From JAKVBK01 sp022447275 (GTDB lineage: Bacteria > Pseudomonadota > Alphaproteobacteria > Rhodobacterales > Rhodobacteraceae), in contig CP138932.1 in NCBI GenBank assembly GCA_047125605.1, positions 2,480,001-2,544,000 on the forward strand: a DNA stretch of 64,000 bases, given 5' to 3'. A model generated the notes under the pieces. The model saw nothing but the letters and a program-made list of their open reading frames with translations. It was not told the DNA's origin and searched no databases. This document shows positions 1 to 10,035 of this stretch, piece after piece. Both the position numbers and the translations under genes were made by a program. Each line of letters starts with the position of its first letter. The first letter of the stretch is position 1.

Positions 1-2
1 CA

Positions 3-266
3 TTGGGGACGAGAACAATGCAGTTGGGTTCGCCTAGGCTGCAGATTAATCATTATCTGTATCGCTCTAAAGAAAACTTTTTATTTAAAGCAGGTATAGG
101 CTATGGAGACAAAGCGGGCCCGTCAGTGTCATTCAGGAATAAACAGAACGCCGAAGATGAGTTCAAAAAGTATAATCAGAAACAAGAAAAAAAATGGGCT
201 AATAGGTATGCATCGCGCGTACGCGAACTATTAAGCGAATTCGGATATAGACAACCCTATATATGA
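3..266 (+). CDS. C-terminal end of a glycosyltransferase (partial)
   Basis: Open reading frame cut by the left edge of the window; its real start lies outside. The visible 87 residues contain an NHY-x-YRSKE-x-FLxKAGxGYGDK stretch, which resembles the C-terminal end of family-2/family-92 type glycosyltransferases (Glyco_tranf_2_4 group), where a similar NHY-x-x-RSxEEF motif is followed by a basic tail. The tail here is rich in Lys, Arg and Gln. It lies 33 bp before a second glycosyltransferase in the same direction, so it probably belongs to the same polysaccharide operon. Family assignment rests on the short motif only; donor and acceptor sugars cannot be told. Confidence 0.6.
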   Translation: MGTRTMQLGSPRLQINHYLYRSKENFLFKAGIGYGDKAGPSVSFRNKQNAEDEFKKYNQKQEKKWANRYASRVRELLSEFGYRQPYI

Positions 267-299
267 TGCCTTTAAACAATTAAGTTCAATTTAGGTCCA

Positions 300-1418
300 A
301 TGAAAATAACATTTGTTCAACATGCGTCAAAGCTAAGCGGATCTGCATGGAGCCTGCAGAAAATCGTTGCGGAATTGGCCAGCGCAGGCAGAAGTAGCGA
401 AGTTCTTTTCTTACGCAAGGGCCGCGCTCTAGAAATTTATGACCCCTCAGACAGCGTTTTGATAAATGGACGGTTTTTATTGCCATTTCACGGATCTGAA
501 GTCAGTGGGATGAACATATTTTTAGCATTGCGAAACCTTATTTCGCTACCACTTTCCGTTTATGGGACCCTACGCCACCTGCGGCATACAGATTTACTAT
601 ATCTTAATTCGTCCTCCTTGTGTTTTTATGCATTTTTTACTCGCGTTTTTTACCCAAGAACTCGTATCATAATGCACCTTCGCGAACCCTTAAGCGATAA
701 CATTTTTGGCCGGATAATTAGACGGGTGGCAAACTTTAGCGTTGATCAATTCGTTGCCATTTCACGTAACGAATTAGAGAACATGGAACCCCAAGTACCA
801 TGTACTATAGTCTATAATTACTCAGAGTCTTCAAAGTTCTTTCCGCAAAGGGGTGGATCGCTTCATCACCAAATCCGCCACAGCAAATCAAACGCAAAGT
901 TCATTGGGTATTTTGCAAGAGTAAATGAAGAAAATGGCATCGAAGACTTCCTCGAAGTTGCTGCGATGCTGGAGGTTAGGGACGATTTAGTTTTCTGTGT
1001 TTACGGCTGCACCGAGCAACAATTAGTCTCTTACAATCGAACACACCGGAACCTAAAAAACGTACACTTTTTCCCAATGGTTAACGAAGTGCCGGCAAAC
1101 CTAGGAGACCTTGATGTGCTTCTTGTTCCATATAAGGTTCCACACTTTTCTAGATCCGCAGTTGAAGCTGCAATGATGGGTATCCCAAGTGTGGTATATG
1201 ATATTGCTAGCCTAAACGAAATAGTAACCGATGGACAAACAGGCCTTGTCGTACCATGCAATGCACCCAGTGCGATGGCCGACGCTCTAGAAAGGCTTGT
1301 CGACGCTCCTAAATTAATGCAAGATCTTAAAAATGGTTGCCGTGAACATGCGTTGGTTAATTTTTCCGAGCGCAACTTTTCTAAAATAATGGATGTTATC
1401 TTAGAAGTTGAAAAATGA
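300..1418 (+). CDS. Glycosyltransferase, GT4-like (group 1)
   Basis: A 372-residue cytoplasmic glycosyltransferase that probably adds a sugar to a lipid-linked repeat unit. The C-terminal half has the GT-B group 1 pattern: an IGYFARVNEENGIEDFLEVA segment (about residues 201-220), followed near 290-320 by the VEAAMMGIPSVVYDIASLNEIV region, in which the E-x7-E motif is recognisable, then a DGQTGLVVP loop. The N-terminal half is the divergent acceptor domain. The length is normal for the family. It starts at ATG 300, and its stop overlaps the next start by four bases (ATGA), which indicates translational coupling to the flippase. The specific linkage cannot be inferred. Confidence 0.85.
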   Translation: MKITFVQHASKLSGSAWSLQKIVAELASAGRSSEVLFLRKGRALEIYDPSDSVLINGRFLLPFHGSEVSGMNIFLALRNLISLPLSVYGTLRHLRHTDLLYLNSSSLCFYAFFTRVFYPRTRIIMHLREPLSDNIFGRIIRRVANFSVDQFVAISRNELENMEPQVPCTIVYNYSESSKFFPQRGGSLHHQIRHSKSNAKFIGYFARVNEENGIEDFLEVAAMLEVRDDLVFCVYGCTEQQLVSYNRTHRNLKNVHFFPMVNEVPANLGDLDVLLVPYKVPHFSRSAVEAAMMGIPSVVYDIASLNEIVTDGQTGLVVPCNAPSAMADALERLVDAPKLMQDLKNGCREHALVNFSERNFSKIMDVILEVEK

Positions 1419-2707
1419 AACCATCTTTTATTGGACGGAACTTTTCCGCCCAGATATATAATCAAGCTGTTACTTTTTCAGTTCAACTCGGGCTTATTCC
1501 AATCCTGATTTCCTCATGGGGTTTGGAGAGGTACGGCGTATGGTTAATCCTTTCTGCGGTACCTATTTTTTTATCTGTGAGTGACTTCGGCCTTACATTT
1601 ACTGTGAAAAATGCTCTATTAATGCATACAGCCAGAGCTAATTTCGCGTCTGCCGTTGAGGTTTTTCGAAATTGTCTTCTTATGTTATTCATTATCATTG
1701 GCTGTCTTTTCATCCTTAGCATTTTTGTGATTATGGCTCTGCCATTAGGCGAGCTAATAGACCTTGGCAGTGAAACTGAAAGTGATGCAAAATTAACTTT
1801 TGGTTTTCTTCTCGCATCAGTCTATCTTTATCAGTTCCAGCAATTGTTTAACGCTGGAATAAGAGCGGCGAGGCGAGCTGAAACAGAGGTAGCTATCACA
1901 GCAACTTTCAGGCTGCTCGAAGCAGGCGCATGGGCAGGCTGCGCGCTTTCTGGTGGTGGGCTGTTAGCAGCTGCAACTGCAGGCTTATTAATAAGGTTAG
2001 TGGCTGTAATCATTACCTTACGTGTTTGCCGTATCCTCAGCCCCTGGGTGTCTTTGGGATTCTGGCATGCTAACTTTCTAGCCGCGATTAGCCTTATGCC
2101 ACCCGCAATAAATTATATGATGCTGCCACTGTCGAATGCACTCTTGGTCCATGCTCCTCTTTTTATTTTAGGAACATTTGCAAACGCTGAACTGGTAGCT
2201 TTGTACGGCGTAACGAGAACGGTTTCTCGGTTCGGCATGTCAGTGGCAAACGTCGTCAATTTTTCATTTTTGCCGGAGTACAGTTATAGTTATGGTTTGC
2301 AAGAAACGCGAAGGTTTTGGTATCTTTTCAAGCAACACGGTGGCTTTATCTTTTGTGGAACATGTCTATATACAATTGCTTATTTTGCGTATGCTCCATC
2401 CGCGATTAGTTTCTTAGCTCGGGGCACATTGACTTCGGATATAAAATTGACCACCCTCATGCTTGGAACAGTACTTTTTGAAGTACTCTGGTCTTTCCTT
2501 TTCACCCCCATTTCTGCGGCGAATCTTCACAAACGAATGGCATACTTTTTCGTCGCGGCTAGTGTGCTTTCAATATCTATCGCCACACAATTGCAAAATG
2601 TCTACTTTCTCGCTTCAGCAGCAATGTTTGCTCACCTAGTAATGCTGGTGGTTACGGCTATCTATTTTTCATACTTTACAAGAAATTTTAGATCCAGCCC
2701 TTCTTGA
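1415..2707 (+). CDS. Polysaccharide flippase, Wzx/MOP-like
   Basis: A 430-residue, very hydrophobic integral membrane protein with about 12 predicted membrane segments and an N-terminus (FIGRNFSAQIYNQAVTFSVQLGLIPILI) typical of oligosaccharide flippases of the MOP superfamily. Its role would be to move the undecaprenyl-linked repeat unit across the inner membrane. The ATGA overlap with the upstream glycosyltransferase places it in the same operon. It is followed by more than 2 kb without an intact gene, so the original operon was probably cut by insertions. Distinguishing a Wzx from another MOP exporter is not possible by sequence reading alone, but the context favours Wzx. Confidence 0.8.
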   Translation: MKPSFIGRNFSAQIYNQAVTFSVQLGLIPILISSWGLERYGVWLILSAVPIFLSVSDFGLTFTVKNALLMHTARANFASAVEVFRNCLLMLFIIIGCLFILSIFVIMALPLGELIDLGSETESDAKLTFGFLLASVYLYQFQQLFNAGIRAARRAETEVAITATFRLLEAGAWAGCALSGGGLLAAATAGLLIRLVAVIITLRVCRILSPWVSLGFWHANFLAAISLMPPAINYMMLPLSNALLVHAPLFILGTFANAELVALYGVTRTVSRFGMSVANVVNFSFLPEYSYSYGLQETRRFWYLFKQHGGFIFCGTCLYTIAYFAYAPSAISFLARGTLTSDIKLTTLMLGTVLFEVLWSFLFTPISAANLHKRMAYFFVAASVLSISIATQLQNVYFLASAAMFAHLVMLVVTAIYFSYFTRNFRSSPS

Positions 2708-3289
2708 CAAGACTTCTATTTGGACAAAATATTTGTTCAATAGCCTTAGAATTGGCATTGATCAATCTGCCCACTGAGGTTTTTTAGGAATTTTCTTATA
2801 TTTTCAAAAGTCAGAAATGTCATTACTTTTCTTCACCCAATGTGGGAATCTTCAGAGGAGGCACTCCATTTGGCTCCTTAAGATGTATCGGGTTCAAAAA
2901 TTTCCCCTATACCTGATCCATAAAAAAATGTTTGAGCTCATTGATTATGCTCTCAGTTAGGGCCCGTAGGAAATTGCAGACAGGTCAAATCGTACAAGAA
3001 CTAAGCCCTGAGCTTTAGCAGATTACTCTTACCGCCACTGCCGTGCCATAGCAGTTCTTGCACGTCTATTTGCTTTGGCATTAGAGATTAGGATTCACAA
3101 CTGGAATATGACGGTAAATGTGAGAGCTATAATTGACTGGGCCAACTTAAGTCACAGCGATTTTTTGCGCTTGGCCGAACCTTCAGTATGCCACACCAAC
3201 TCGGTCCTGTCGCCCAACTTGCAACCACGCTTATCATACAAGATGATCCTTCTACATTACTTTCTTTCAGGAATGCACAACCCTATTTC

Positions 3290-3560
3290 CTTATATATCG
3301 AGGCTTGTCTGAACCAACTAGCGCCATAACTCTATATCGATCCGAAAGTAACCGGTCCGCACATGGCGAGCCATTTAACAATGCTGTGGCTCCTTGGTAA
3401 TCGCGAAGATGATCCGTTAAAACAAAGAACCGGGTTGGGCGACCAAAAGTGTCCGTGTTGCGGTTAACTTGGTGTTCATGCCGATCTTCATCTAGCCCGA
3501 GGCAGTGTAGTGCCTTTGAGTAAAATCGCGTCGAGAGAGATCATCTTAAGATCGGGGACG
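3290..3560 (-). pseudogene. Decayed IS5-family transposase remnant A
   Basis: Reading the minus strand in shifting frames gives a mid-part of an IS5-type DDE transposase: MISLDAILLK (compare MIDATYLKAHR), then GMNTKLTA (compare GMNTKLHAV), then GRPTRFFVLTDHLRDYQGA followed by TALLNGSP and LLSDRY (compare GRPxRFFxTAGQVSDYTGAAALLGxLP...LLADRGYDADWF). Frames change at least twice and stops interrupt it. Only the central part survives. It lies head-to-tail with remnant B, which has the same motifs in a better preserved state, so two separate insertions occurred. Boundaries are approximate. Confidence 0.5.
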
Positions 3561-3799
3561 GCCTATGCTGCAAAGCCCGTCGTCATGGGCGCAAGCAAAA
3601 CCCAAAGCGCTGCTGCCACGTCCATTGATCGGACAACATCTGCGGCGCTATACCCCGACGCTTTTGAAAATTTGGAGAAGCCACGGGATATGCTCGTCAC
3701 CGGCGCAAAAATTGCTCATTACGCTCCGCCCCTCTTCAGCAAATTGCCCCAAAAATTCGCTAAGCATTCAGCCTCCAAGTACATGGTCTGAGCCGGTGA

Positions 3800-4434
3800 T
3801 TATTGGGCGGCCCTTAGGCTCAAGACTCTTAACCCAAAGATTACACGTGCGGCTAGGGCGATGGCGGGAAGGAAGACTTTGGACATTGATCGTATCTGAT
3901 TGCGGCCCGAGGCCAATCCTTGAGCCTGCGGAAAAGGGTCTCGATCATGCCTGGCAGTGCATTGCAGGGCAATGTCACAAGAGGAGGTTGCGCCGTTTGT
4001 ACCAGCGTTCGTCGTATCTGATGGCTGTCTTTCCTTGCTTTCGGTCGGGATACAGGTGCATATCCCCTAGTCTTTCAACGTTTCTCTGAACCAGTCAGCA
4101 TCGCAGCCGCGATCCCCCAGCAGCCAGTCGACGTCAAGCAGGTCGTTTACCAACGCACGCGTGCCGATGAATTCGCTAACCTGACCGGCATTAGCGAAGA
4201 GGTTGATCGGCCAAGCAAGGTTACCGCAGGCAGCGTGCAAATTCGTGTTCATGCCGCCTTTGGTTCGGCAGATTGGCGTCCACGCCCCGCCTTTTTGACC
4301 CCCAGACTGGAAGCCGTACGATGAGCCTCGAGATACGTCGCGTCGATCATCATGTCCATTTCCTGTCTATGATCCGCACATTCGGCGCCGGACATTTGTT
4401 CAAGAATCGGGCCAACCTGTCTCTCAGGCATCAC
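3800..4434 (-). pseudogene. Decayed IS5-family transposase remnant B
   Basis: The minus strand encodes, in order, MDMMIDATYLEAHRTASSLG, then after a frameshift near 4250 MNTNLHAACGN...GQVSEFIGTRALVNDLLDVDWLLGDRGCDADWFRETLKD, then after another shift RKQGKTAIRYDERWYKRRN and finally RRLKDWPRAAIRYDQ-CPKSFLPAIALAARVIFGL, ending in TAA at 3800-3802. This is the normal order of an IS427/IS5-type transposase with the DDE blocks recognisable. The N-terminal third is missing or unrecognisable. At least two frameshifts and an internal stop rule out function. I did not find its terminal inverted repeats. Confidence 0.75.
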
Positions 4435-5030
4435 ACTCCCTATTTTACGCGTAGAGACCCTTGGCGTAGAACTTAACTCTTGCCAGCCCCAATCTCATTG
4501 CCTGAGCTTCCTCGGCTTTGGCATGGCCCATCCAGTTGTGCACGAAGCGGTAGAACTCAATGATTTAAGCTATCGCCGCTGGCCTGTAGAGGTAGTGTCT
4601 GTCTCTTGATAAAGTTGCGGACACGCCGCTTGTGAACTCTAGAAAATCTTTTCGAGATCGCGTGTAAGAAATTACTCTAAAACTTACAAATATTGTGTGA
4701 ATACAGAAGAGGCCGGTTAAAATCTGGTCAACGAACGTTCTTGTTGCGCTATTTATCTCAAAAGCCAGCAGCACGCCCTATCACTTTGCAAGCATGAACC
4801 GAGTTGTACCGTAACCCTCGCTTCCATTGATAGGTACGGACCGTGGCTGTATTCAAACGAGAATAAAGATACCTGCAGTTTGGCCAAGCTATTTTATACG
4901 GTTAGCCGGAGTTAAAAATCCAGAAAATACAATAATATCAGGTAATTAGCGTTGAGAATATTGATTTACAAAAAATACAAGACCTTGCGCTCTCACAAGT
5001 AAGTTACTAATCCACATACTCATAAGAACT

Positions 5031-6329
5031 TTGGACCTATATACTGCCATGCTACTGCTCATCATAATTTCCTTCAGTCTAAGCGTTACTGTTTTCTGGA
5101 GATCAGGCCTTTGGTCGCTAGCATCATTTTCCGTCATGGCATTTTCTATGGGCATCCTGTCACGTTGGTATTTAATATCTTACGAAGATAGCTGGTATAA
5201 GATTTTTGGCGCTTTGAATCTCGCGAGCTACGAGCTGCATGAGGCATTACTTGCGTGTATGCTTGGCTTAGTAACCATATGCTTTATTTTTATTTTGGGC
5301 GGTAAGCCACAAACAAACAGGGACTTTCCACTTACAAGGTATCAAACTGATTTTTCAATCACAGTCTTGGTAATACTTATTCTATATTTCCTTCAGATCA
5401 CACTGTACGCTATTGCGTACGATGGCTTATCAAATGCTTTTCTATATTTAAGTCAAAGAGTGATTCTGCCATCGACCATTGCAACGGCCGCGAACGCAAT
5501 TTCATTTGTATATCTTCCTTTGTTAATTTCTCTGGCAGTTTCTTCCCTGAATAGCGGGCGCGGAAGAATAGCTCTTGTTGTCGCAGTCTATATTTTACTA
5601 ATGGCTTCGACCTCGATAATTAATGGGCGCGGAATGATTGTTGTAATAATTTTTGCAACAGCATTGGCTCTCAAGAACTATGGTAAAAAGAAACTTGGCT
5701 TTGGAGCCGCATCAGGAGGAGTATTCATCGTTAGCGCAACCATAGTCATAGGCTATGCATGGCGTGCAAGCTCTCAAGGTAAGGGAACCTTTCTGCAGTC
5801 TCTACGCGAGAGTCTAGCATCCACTTTTGAAAGGGTCAGTGAAGCAATGCCAACTCTGGATGCTATGATTGTAGCAATTGAATACGTCAATAGATTTGGA
5901 CATGATAACGGGAAACTCATTTTCGAGGGATTTCTTGTACTGGTCCCGAGAAGTCTTTGGCAAGAAAAACCGATGTTTCTCCAACAAAAAATTGGGTTAC
6001 TAATTGGCGGCAACGAAAATTCTGGCCTTCCAGTTGGCGTTCTCGGTGAGGGTTATGTGGCTTTTGATGTGTTTGGAATATTAGCTTTTGCGTCAATTTT
6101 CGCAGTTCTTGTCCTTATTTCTGATAAGACAATAGTACGCACGCCGCGCAGCCTTATTGGCGGCTGTTGGTCGACCTTTACTTTTACGATGGTAGTCTAC
6201 ACTTGCATGCGCGGAGGAGTTCAGGGGGCGATAATTGTGAGCCAAATCTTACTTGTTTCTGCAGCTTGTCTCAAAATTGTTTATTTCCTACTGCCCAGCC
6301 GGAGGCTTCCAGCAACACAAGGTAACTGA
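5031..6329 (+). CDS. Wzy-like O-antigen/exopolysaccharide polymerase
   Basis: A 432-residue protein with about 10-12 hydrophobic segments and an oligosaccharide-polymerase layout: paired helices, then a long loop (roughly residues 245-345) with the motif LVPRSLWQEKP and GLPVGVLGEGYVAFD, a pattern seen in the periplasmic loop of Wzy-type polymerases (O-antigen polymerase / EpsG-like groups). Its role would be periplasmic polymerisation of flipped repeat units. The open frame begins with TTG at 5031; ATG at 5049 is an equally good start and I see no strong ribosome binding site for either. Upstream is IS debris; downstream is a 1.2-kb gap. Confidence 0.75.
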   Translation: MDLYTAMLLLIIISFSLSVTVFWRSGLWSLASFSVMAFSMGILSRWYLISYEDSWYKIFGALNLASYELHEALLACMLGLVTICFIFILGGKPQTNRDFPLTRYQTDFSITVLVILILYFLQITLYAIAYDGLSNAFLYLSQRVILPSTIATAANAISFVYLPLLISLAVSSLNSGRGRIALVVAVYILLMASTSIINGRGMIVVIIFATALALKNYGKKKLGFGAASGGVFIVSATIVIGYAWRASSQGKGTFLQSLRESLASTFERVSEAMPTLDAMIVAIEYVNRFGHDNGKLIFEGFLVLVPRSLWQEKPMFLQQKIGLLIGGNENSGLPVGVLGEGYVAFDVFGILAFASIFAVLVLISDKTIVRTPRSLIGGCWSTFTFTMVVYTCMRGGVQGAIIVSQILLVSAACLKIVYFLLPSRRLPATQGN

Positions 6330-7546
6330 TTCCACTTATCTACAAAAAAGTGATATTATCGAAGGTAAGATGCTTTGCCCCGCGGACAAAGTGCTCTTTC
6401 GCTGAGAATGCAGCAATGGCGGACACACTACAGCACCAACAGACCACACAGTGCATTGGGCTACCGCCCACCGGATCCAGAAACCATCATCGCAATGGCA
6501 ACCAGCCCAATCATGCATTAACAACTAACTTGGACCAATCAGATCGGGCTGCTCACTGCTTCGGGGGAGGGGGCGTTGAAATCCATGGCTTTCGAAAGTA
6601 ACGGAAGCAGATAAATACAGCCTCATTCGCTTTCATTGCTCTACAGGTAGGAAGTATTACTCCAGCGTAGCCAAAGTCCAAAAAGGGCGAAAAGCCCGCG
6701 ACTAATCATAGCAACCGCCAATGCATAATTACAGGTTTTGCGCAACAATCAAACAGTATTCTTGCAAAAATGGGCCGTGAGTTTAGAGAGGGCGAAGATC
6801 TGGAGCGAGATCTGCGCCAGATTGAATATCGCTTAATGGGAAACATGGATTCTAAGTTGAACGTTGGCTTGCGAACGCGGATGACCGAATCTATGATTGC
6901 TATAAGGCTGTTTGGATATATTGCACTTCTTTGAATCTATCCCCTTTATTTGAGCTTGTCGCTGACTGAAGCTCTCTCCCGTTGAGGTAAAATTTCTAGC
7001 TTCGCTTGCTTCAAACTTACCTCATTTGAATGTATGCTGCAATCGCCGCTATCACCATCCAATTAGGAATACACTAGTAAATTTATTATGGACTGCCGCC
7101 CATTCTTCTTGTGGAGTACACTCAACACAAGATAGTCAAAAATGACAGGGGCCATTATACGAGGCGAGCCTTTAGCTAGAGCATCAGAATCTCACACAAA
7201 AGGCTTTTATTTAATCTATAATCAACAGAAAGCCCCCTTTTTTTGCATATATCGCGCCACCACCACACATTAGATTTCCCATATTTTCAATAAAATATTT
7301 TAATACACCCTATACTCACTCGCCCATTTTGCACCTTAAACTTCACTTATTCAATCAGGTCACATATCAATGATATGCACAAAACTAGCCAATGAAAATC
7401 TTGCACCCAACATGCTGTTAATTAATCAAAAGCGGAAAAGCCAAAGTAAGACCTGGGGTCGCTAGTGTTAAATTGTCAATCAAGATATGGCTTTGCGGAT
7501 ACACATGAGTTAAGCTTGCTCTAGCATATTTGGGAAAGGCTACTAA
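6330..7546. other. AT-rich gap with one short remnant ORF
   Basis: Between the polymerase and the LacI-type gene there are 1.2 kb without an intact gene. The only notable open frame is at 6770-6934 on the plus strand, 54 codons (MGREFREGEDLERDLRQIEY ... TESMIAIRLFGYIALL): a charged coiled-coil-like stretch followed by a C-terminal hydrophobic segment. It resembles the C-terminal end of small coiled-coil membrane-anchored proteins and is probably a fragment. The last 500 bases are strongly AT-rich and likely contain the promoter of the regulator at 7547. Confidence 0.4.
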
Positions 7547-8584
7547 TTGAGAAACCCGTCGCCCTCCTACCTGCGCCGTCCTTTAACGCTCCGCGACGTT
7601 TCAGAGGCATCCGGTGTAAGCGAAATGACCGTTAGCCGAGTGTTACGTAACCGAGGGGACGTTAGTGAGGCCACGCGGGAAAAGGTCTTAGCCACCGCCA
7701 AGCGGTTAGGCTACGTTCCAAACAAAATAGCCGGAGCTCTTGCTTCGCAGCGGGTAAACCTTGTCGCTGTCGTAATCCCGTCCTTTTCAAACATGGTGTT
7801 TCCCGAAGTTTTGACGGGCATCAACACTGTTTTGGACAAAACACCTCTGCAACCCGTGGTTGGCGTTACGCAATACTCTCCCGACCGAGAGGAGAAAGTG
7901 CTCTACGAGATGCTTTCTTGGCGGCCCTCCGGGGTAATCGTGGCAGGCCTAGAGCACACCGATGCTGCTCGTGCGATGATGCAAAACGCGGGTTGTCCGG
8001 TAGTGGAAATTATGGACGTGGACGGGGACCCCATCGATGCAATGGTTGGGATTTCTCATCGTAGGGCTGGGCGGATGATGGCACGAGCCATTATCGATGA
8101 AGGCTACCGACGCATAGGCTTTCTTGGCACTAAAATGCCGCTCGACCATAGGGCGCGAAAGCGATTTGAAGGCTTTACTGAGACCTTGGCAAAGTTTGGT
8201 CTCGAGGTAGAGGATCGTGAGTTTTACGAGGGCGGCAGCGCGATGACCAAGGGTCGCGAGATGACACAGGCCATACTTGAACGCTCGCCTAAACTTGATT
8301 TCCTGTACTACTCTAACGACATGATCGCAGCCGGCGGATTGCTTTATGCAGTTGAAGCTGGGCTCGATGTACCAACGCGTCTGGGCATGGCCGGTTTCAA
8401 TGGGGTAGAGCTAATCAACGGACTGCCTAAACGTTTGGCAACCATGGATGCAATGCGTCAAGAGATTGGATCAGCTGCAGCACGAGTGATCGCGGAGCGC
8501 AGCGAAAATATGTCTCTCCGAGGTGGAGAGCGTATTGAACTGACGCCCACTCTTTCCTTCGGAGAAACACTGCGCCGCGACTGA
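7547..8584 (+). CDS. LacI-family transcriptional regulator (GntR/gluconate-type)
   Basis: A 345-residue repressor. The N-terminus carries a classical LacI helix-turn-helix (LRDVSEASGVSEMTVSRVLR, about residues 15-34) and the hinge region KRLGYVPNKIAGALASQR; the rest is a periplasmic-binding-protein-like effector domain (VVIPSFSNMVFPEVLTGI..., YYSNDMIAAGG...). It starts at TTG 7547 with AAAGG eight bases upstream. The overall sequence is like gluconate-type LacI regulators. No sugar catabolic or transport genes lie beside it; upstream is an empty gap and downstream an epimerase gene, so its target is probably elsewhere or has been lost. Confidence 0.85.
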   Translation: MRNPSPSYLRRPLTLRDVSEASGVSEMTVSRVLRNRGDVSEATREKVLATAKRLGYVPNKIAGALASQRVNLVAVVIPSFSNMVFPEVLTGINTVLDKTPLQPVVGVTQYSPDREEKVLYEMLSWRPSGVIVAGLEHTDAARAMMQNAGCPVVEIMDVDGDPIDAMVGISHRRAGRMMARAIIDEGYRRIGFLGTKMPLDHRARKRFEGFTETLAKFGLEVEDREFYEGGSAMTKGREMTQAILERSPKLDFLYYSNDMIAAGGLLYAVEAGLDVPTRLGMAGFNGVELINGLPKRLATMDAMRQEIGSAAARVIAERSENMSLRGGERIELTPTLSFGETLRRD

Positions 8585-8771
8585 TTACAAAGGCTCTCTA
8601 TGTAGACAAAGGCGAGTAGAGCAGCCTTAACTGGCCCGCTGAATGCCCCCAAAAAATATCAAATTTTTTAGCCTGTCCAACATTTAAACCTCTTGAAACA
8701 AACCCTTGAACTTATCGTCTGCAGAAGCGTTTATCATAGCTGTAGGCAAAATCATTCCGTTTGCGACGTAG

Positions 8772-9755
8772 GTGACAATGATGAAAACCGCACTTGTTCT
8801 GGGGGCCGGAGGATTTATCGGAGGCCACTTGGTTAAACGGCTGAAGTCAGAGGGCTTCTGGGTGCGTGGCGTTGACGTTAAGTGTGATGAGCACGCGCAG
8901 AGTGAAGCAGATGATTTCGTGATTGCGGATCTGCGGGATCAACAGGTTGTTCGCAATGTCATCGATCGCTGCTTTGATGAGGTGTATCAGCTTGCCGCCG
9001 ATATGGGCGGCGCTGGATACCTCTTTACTGGTGAAAACGACGCCAACGTTATGCACAATTCTGCTGCGATAAACCTGAACGTGCTCGCTACATGTCACAA
9101 AAGGACAATCAAGCGGGTCTTTTACTCTTCTTCAGCTTGTATGTACCCAAGCCACAACCAAGAAGACCCGGATAATCCAAATTGCGCAGAAAACAGCGCT
9201 TATCCTGCGAATCCCGACAGCGAGTATGGATGGGAGAAACTATTCTCTGAGCGGCTTTAACTGGCATATAATCGCAATTTTGGTATGGAGTGCCGAGTGG
9301 CTCGTTACCACAATATCTTTGGTCCCGAGGGCACTTGGGAGGGTGGAAAGGAGAAAGCTCCAGCCGCGCTTTGCCGAAAAGTTGCGTCAGCCGTTGATGG
9401 TGGAGAGATCGAAGTCTGGGGAGACGGTCTGCAAACCCGGTCTTTCCTTTACATTGACGAATGCTTGGAAGGATCAACCAGACTGCTGCGCTCTGCCTTC
9501 CAAGGCCCGGTAAATATCGGTTCGGAAGAAATGATTTCGATTAACGATCTGGCTCGGATGGTCGCCGACATATCCGGCAAGAACATTTCAATCAAAAATA
9601 TACCTGGTCCCGAGGGCGTCCGCGGACGCAATTCTGACAATCGACTGATTGCCAAAGAGCTAGGATGGGCGCCAGAAATGACACTGCGCTCGGGTATGGA
9701 GCGGACCTATGCTTGGATCTCTAGCGAAGTGGCACGTCGTCATAACCAAATCTGA
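8772..9755 (+). pseudogene. GDP-mannose 3,5-epimerase-like gene with in-frame stop
   Basis: A short-chain-dehydrogenase-type nucleotide-sugar epimerase interrupted by a single in-frame TAA at 9258-9260. The first part (162 codons) has the NAD-binding GAGGFIGGH motif near residue 11 and the catalytic YGWEK (YxxxK) just before the stop. Reading through in the same frame continues with LAYNRNFGMECRVARYH, then FGPEGTWEGGKEKAPAA, which matches the conserved order of GDP-mannose 3,5-epimerases, where a Tyr codon is expected at the stop position. Full length would be 327 residues, normal for the family. One base change (TAA to TAC or TAT) would restore it. No second frameshift is seen, so the loss is recent, or it is a sequencing error. 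Confidence 0.85.
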
Positions 9756-10035
9756 AGAAAGCGCTATCAAACATCCGGCTTCAGTATATTCCCTTCTTTT
9801 CCGTGCGGACCTCGCGCGTGAAATGGCAAATTCAATCCATAGCGGTATGGATGCTTGGCTACTAAGCAGCGCAGGCATTCAGGCTTTGAATGGGCCTGTT
9901 AGCGAATTTCGACTTGGACAAACTTGCCTTGGCTGCCAGTCCAAACCCAAAGCAGACTAAGGTAGCGGCGACACCCATTTGGGGAAAAGATACTTCTTGA
10001 GATAAAATCAAAAGGAGGCGCAGGTGATTTTTGCG

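Larger units (their letters stand above)
2708..5030. other. Gene-poor gap with IS5-family debris
   Basis: No intact gene is seen in these 2.3 kb. The stretch 2708-3290 is AT-rich and I recognise nothing in it. From about 3290 to 4434 there are two decayed IS5-family transposases on the minus strand (listed separately). At 4440-4565 the minus strand reads a fragment EFYRFVHNWMGHAKAEEAQAM, which looks like a transposase tail but is not assigned. The last 450 bases before 5031 are AT-rich and probably carry the promoter of the polymerase gene. The short open frames on the plus strand here run antisense to the transposase remnants. Confidence 0.5.
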
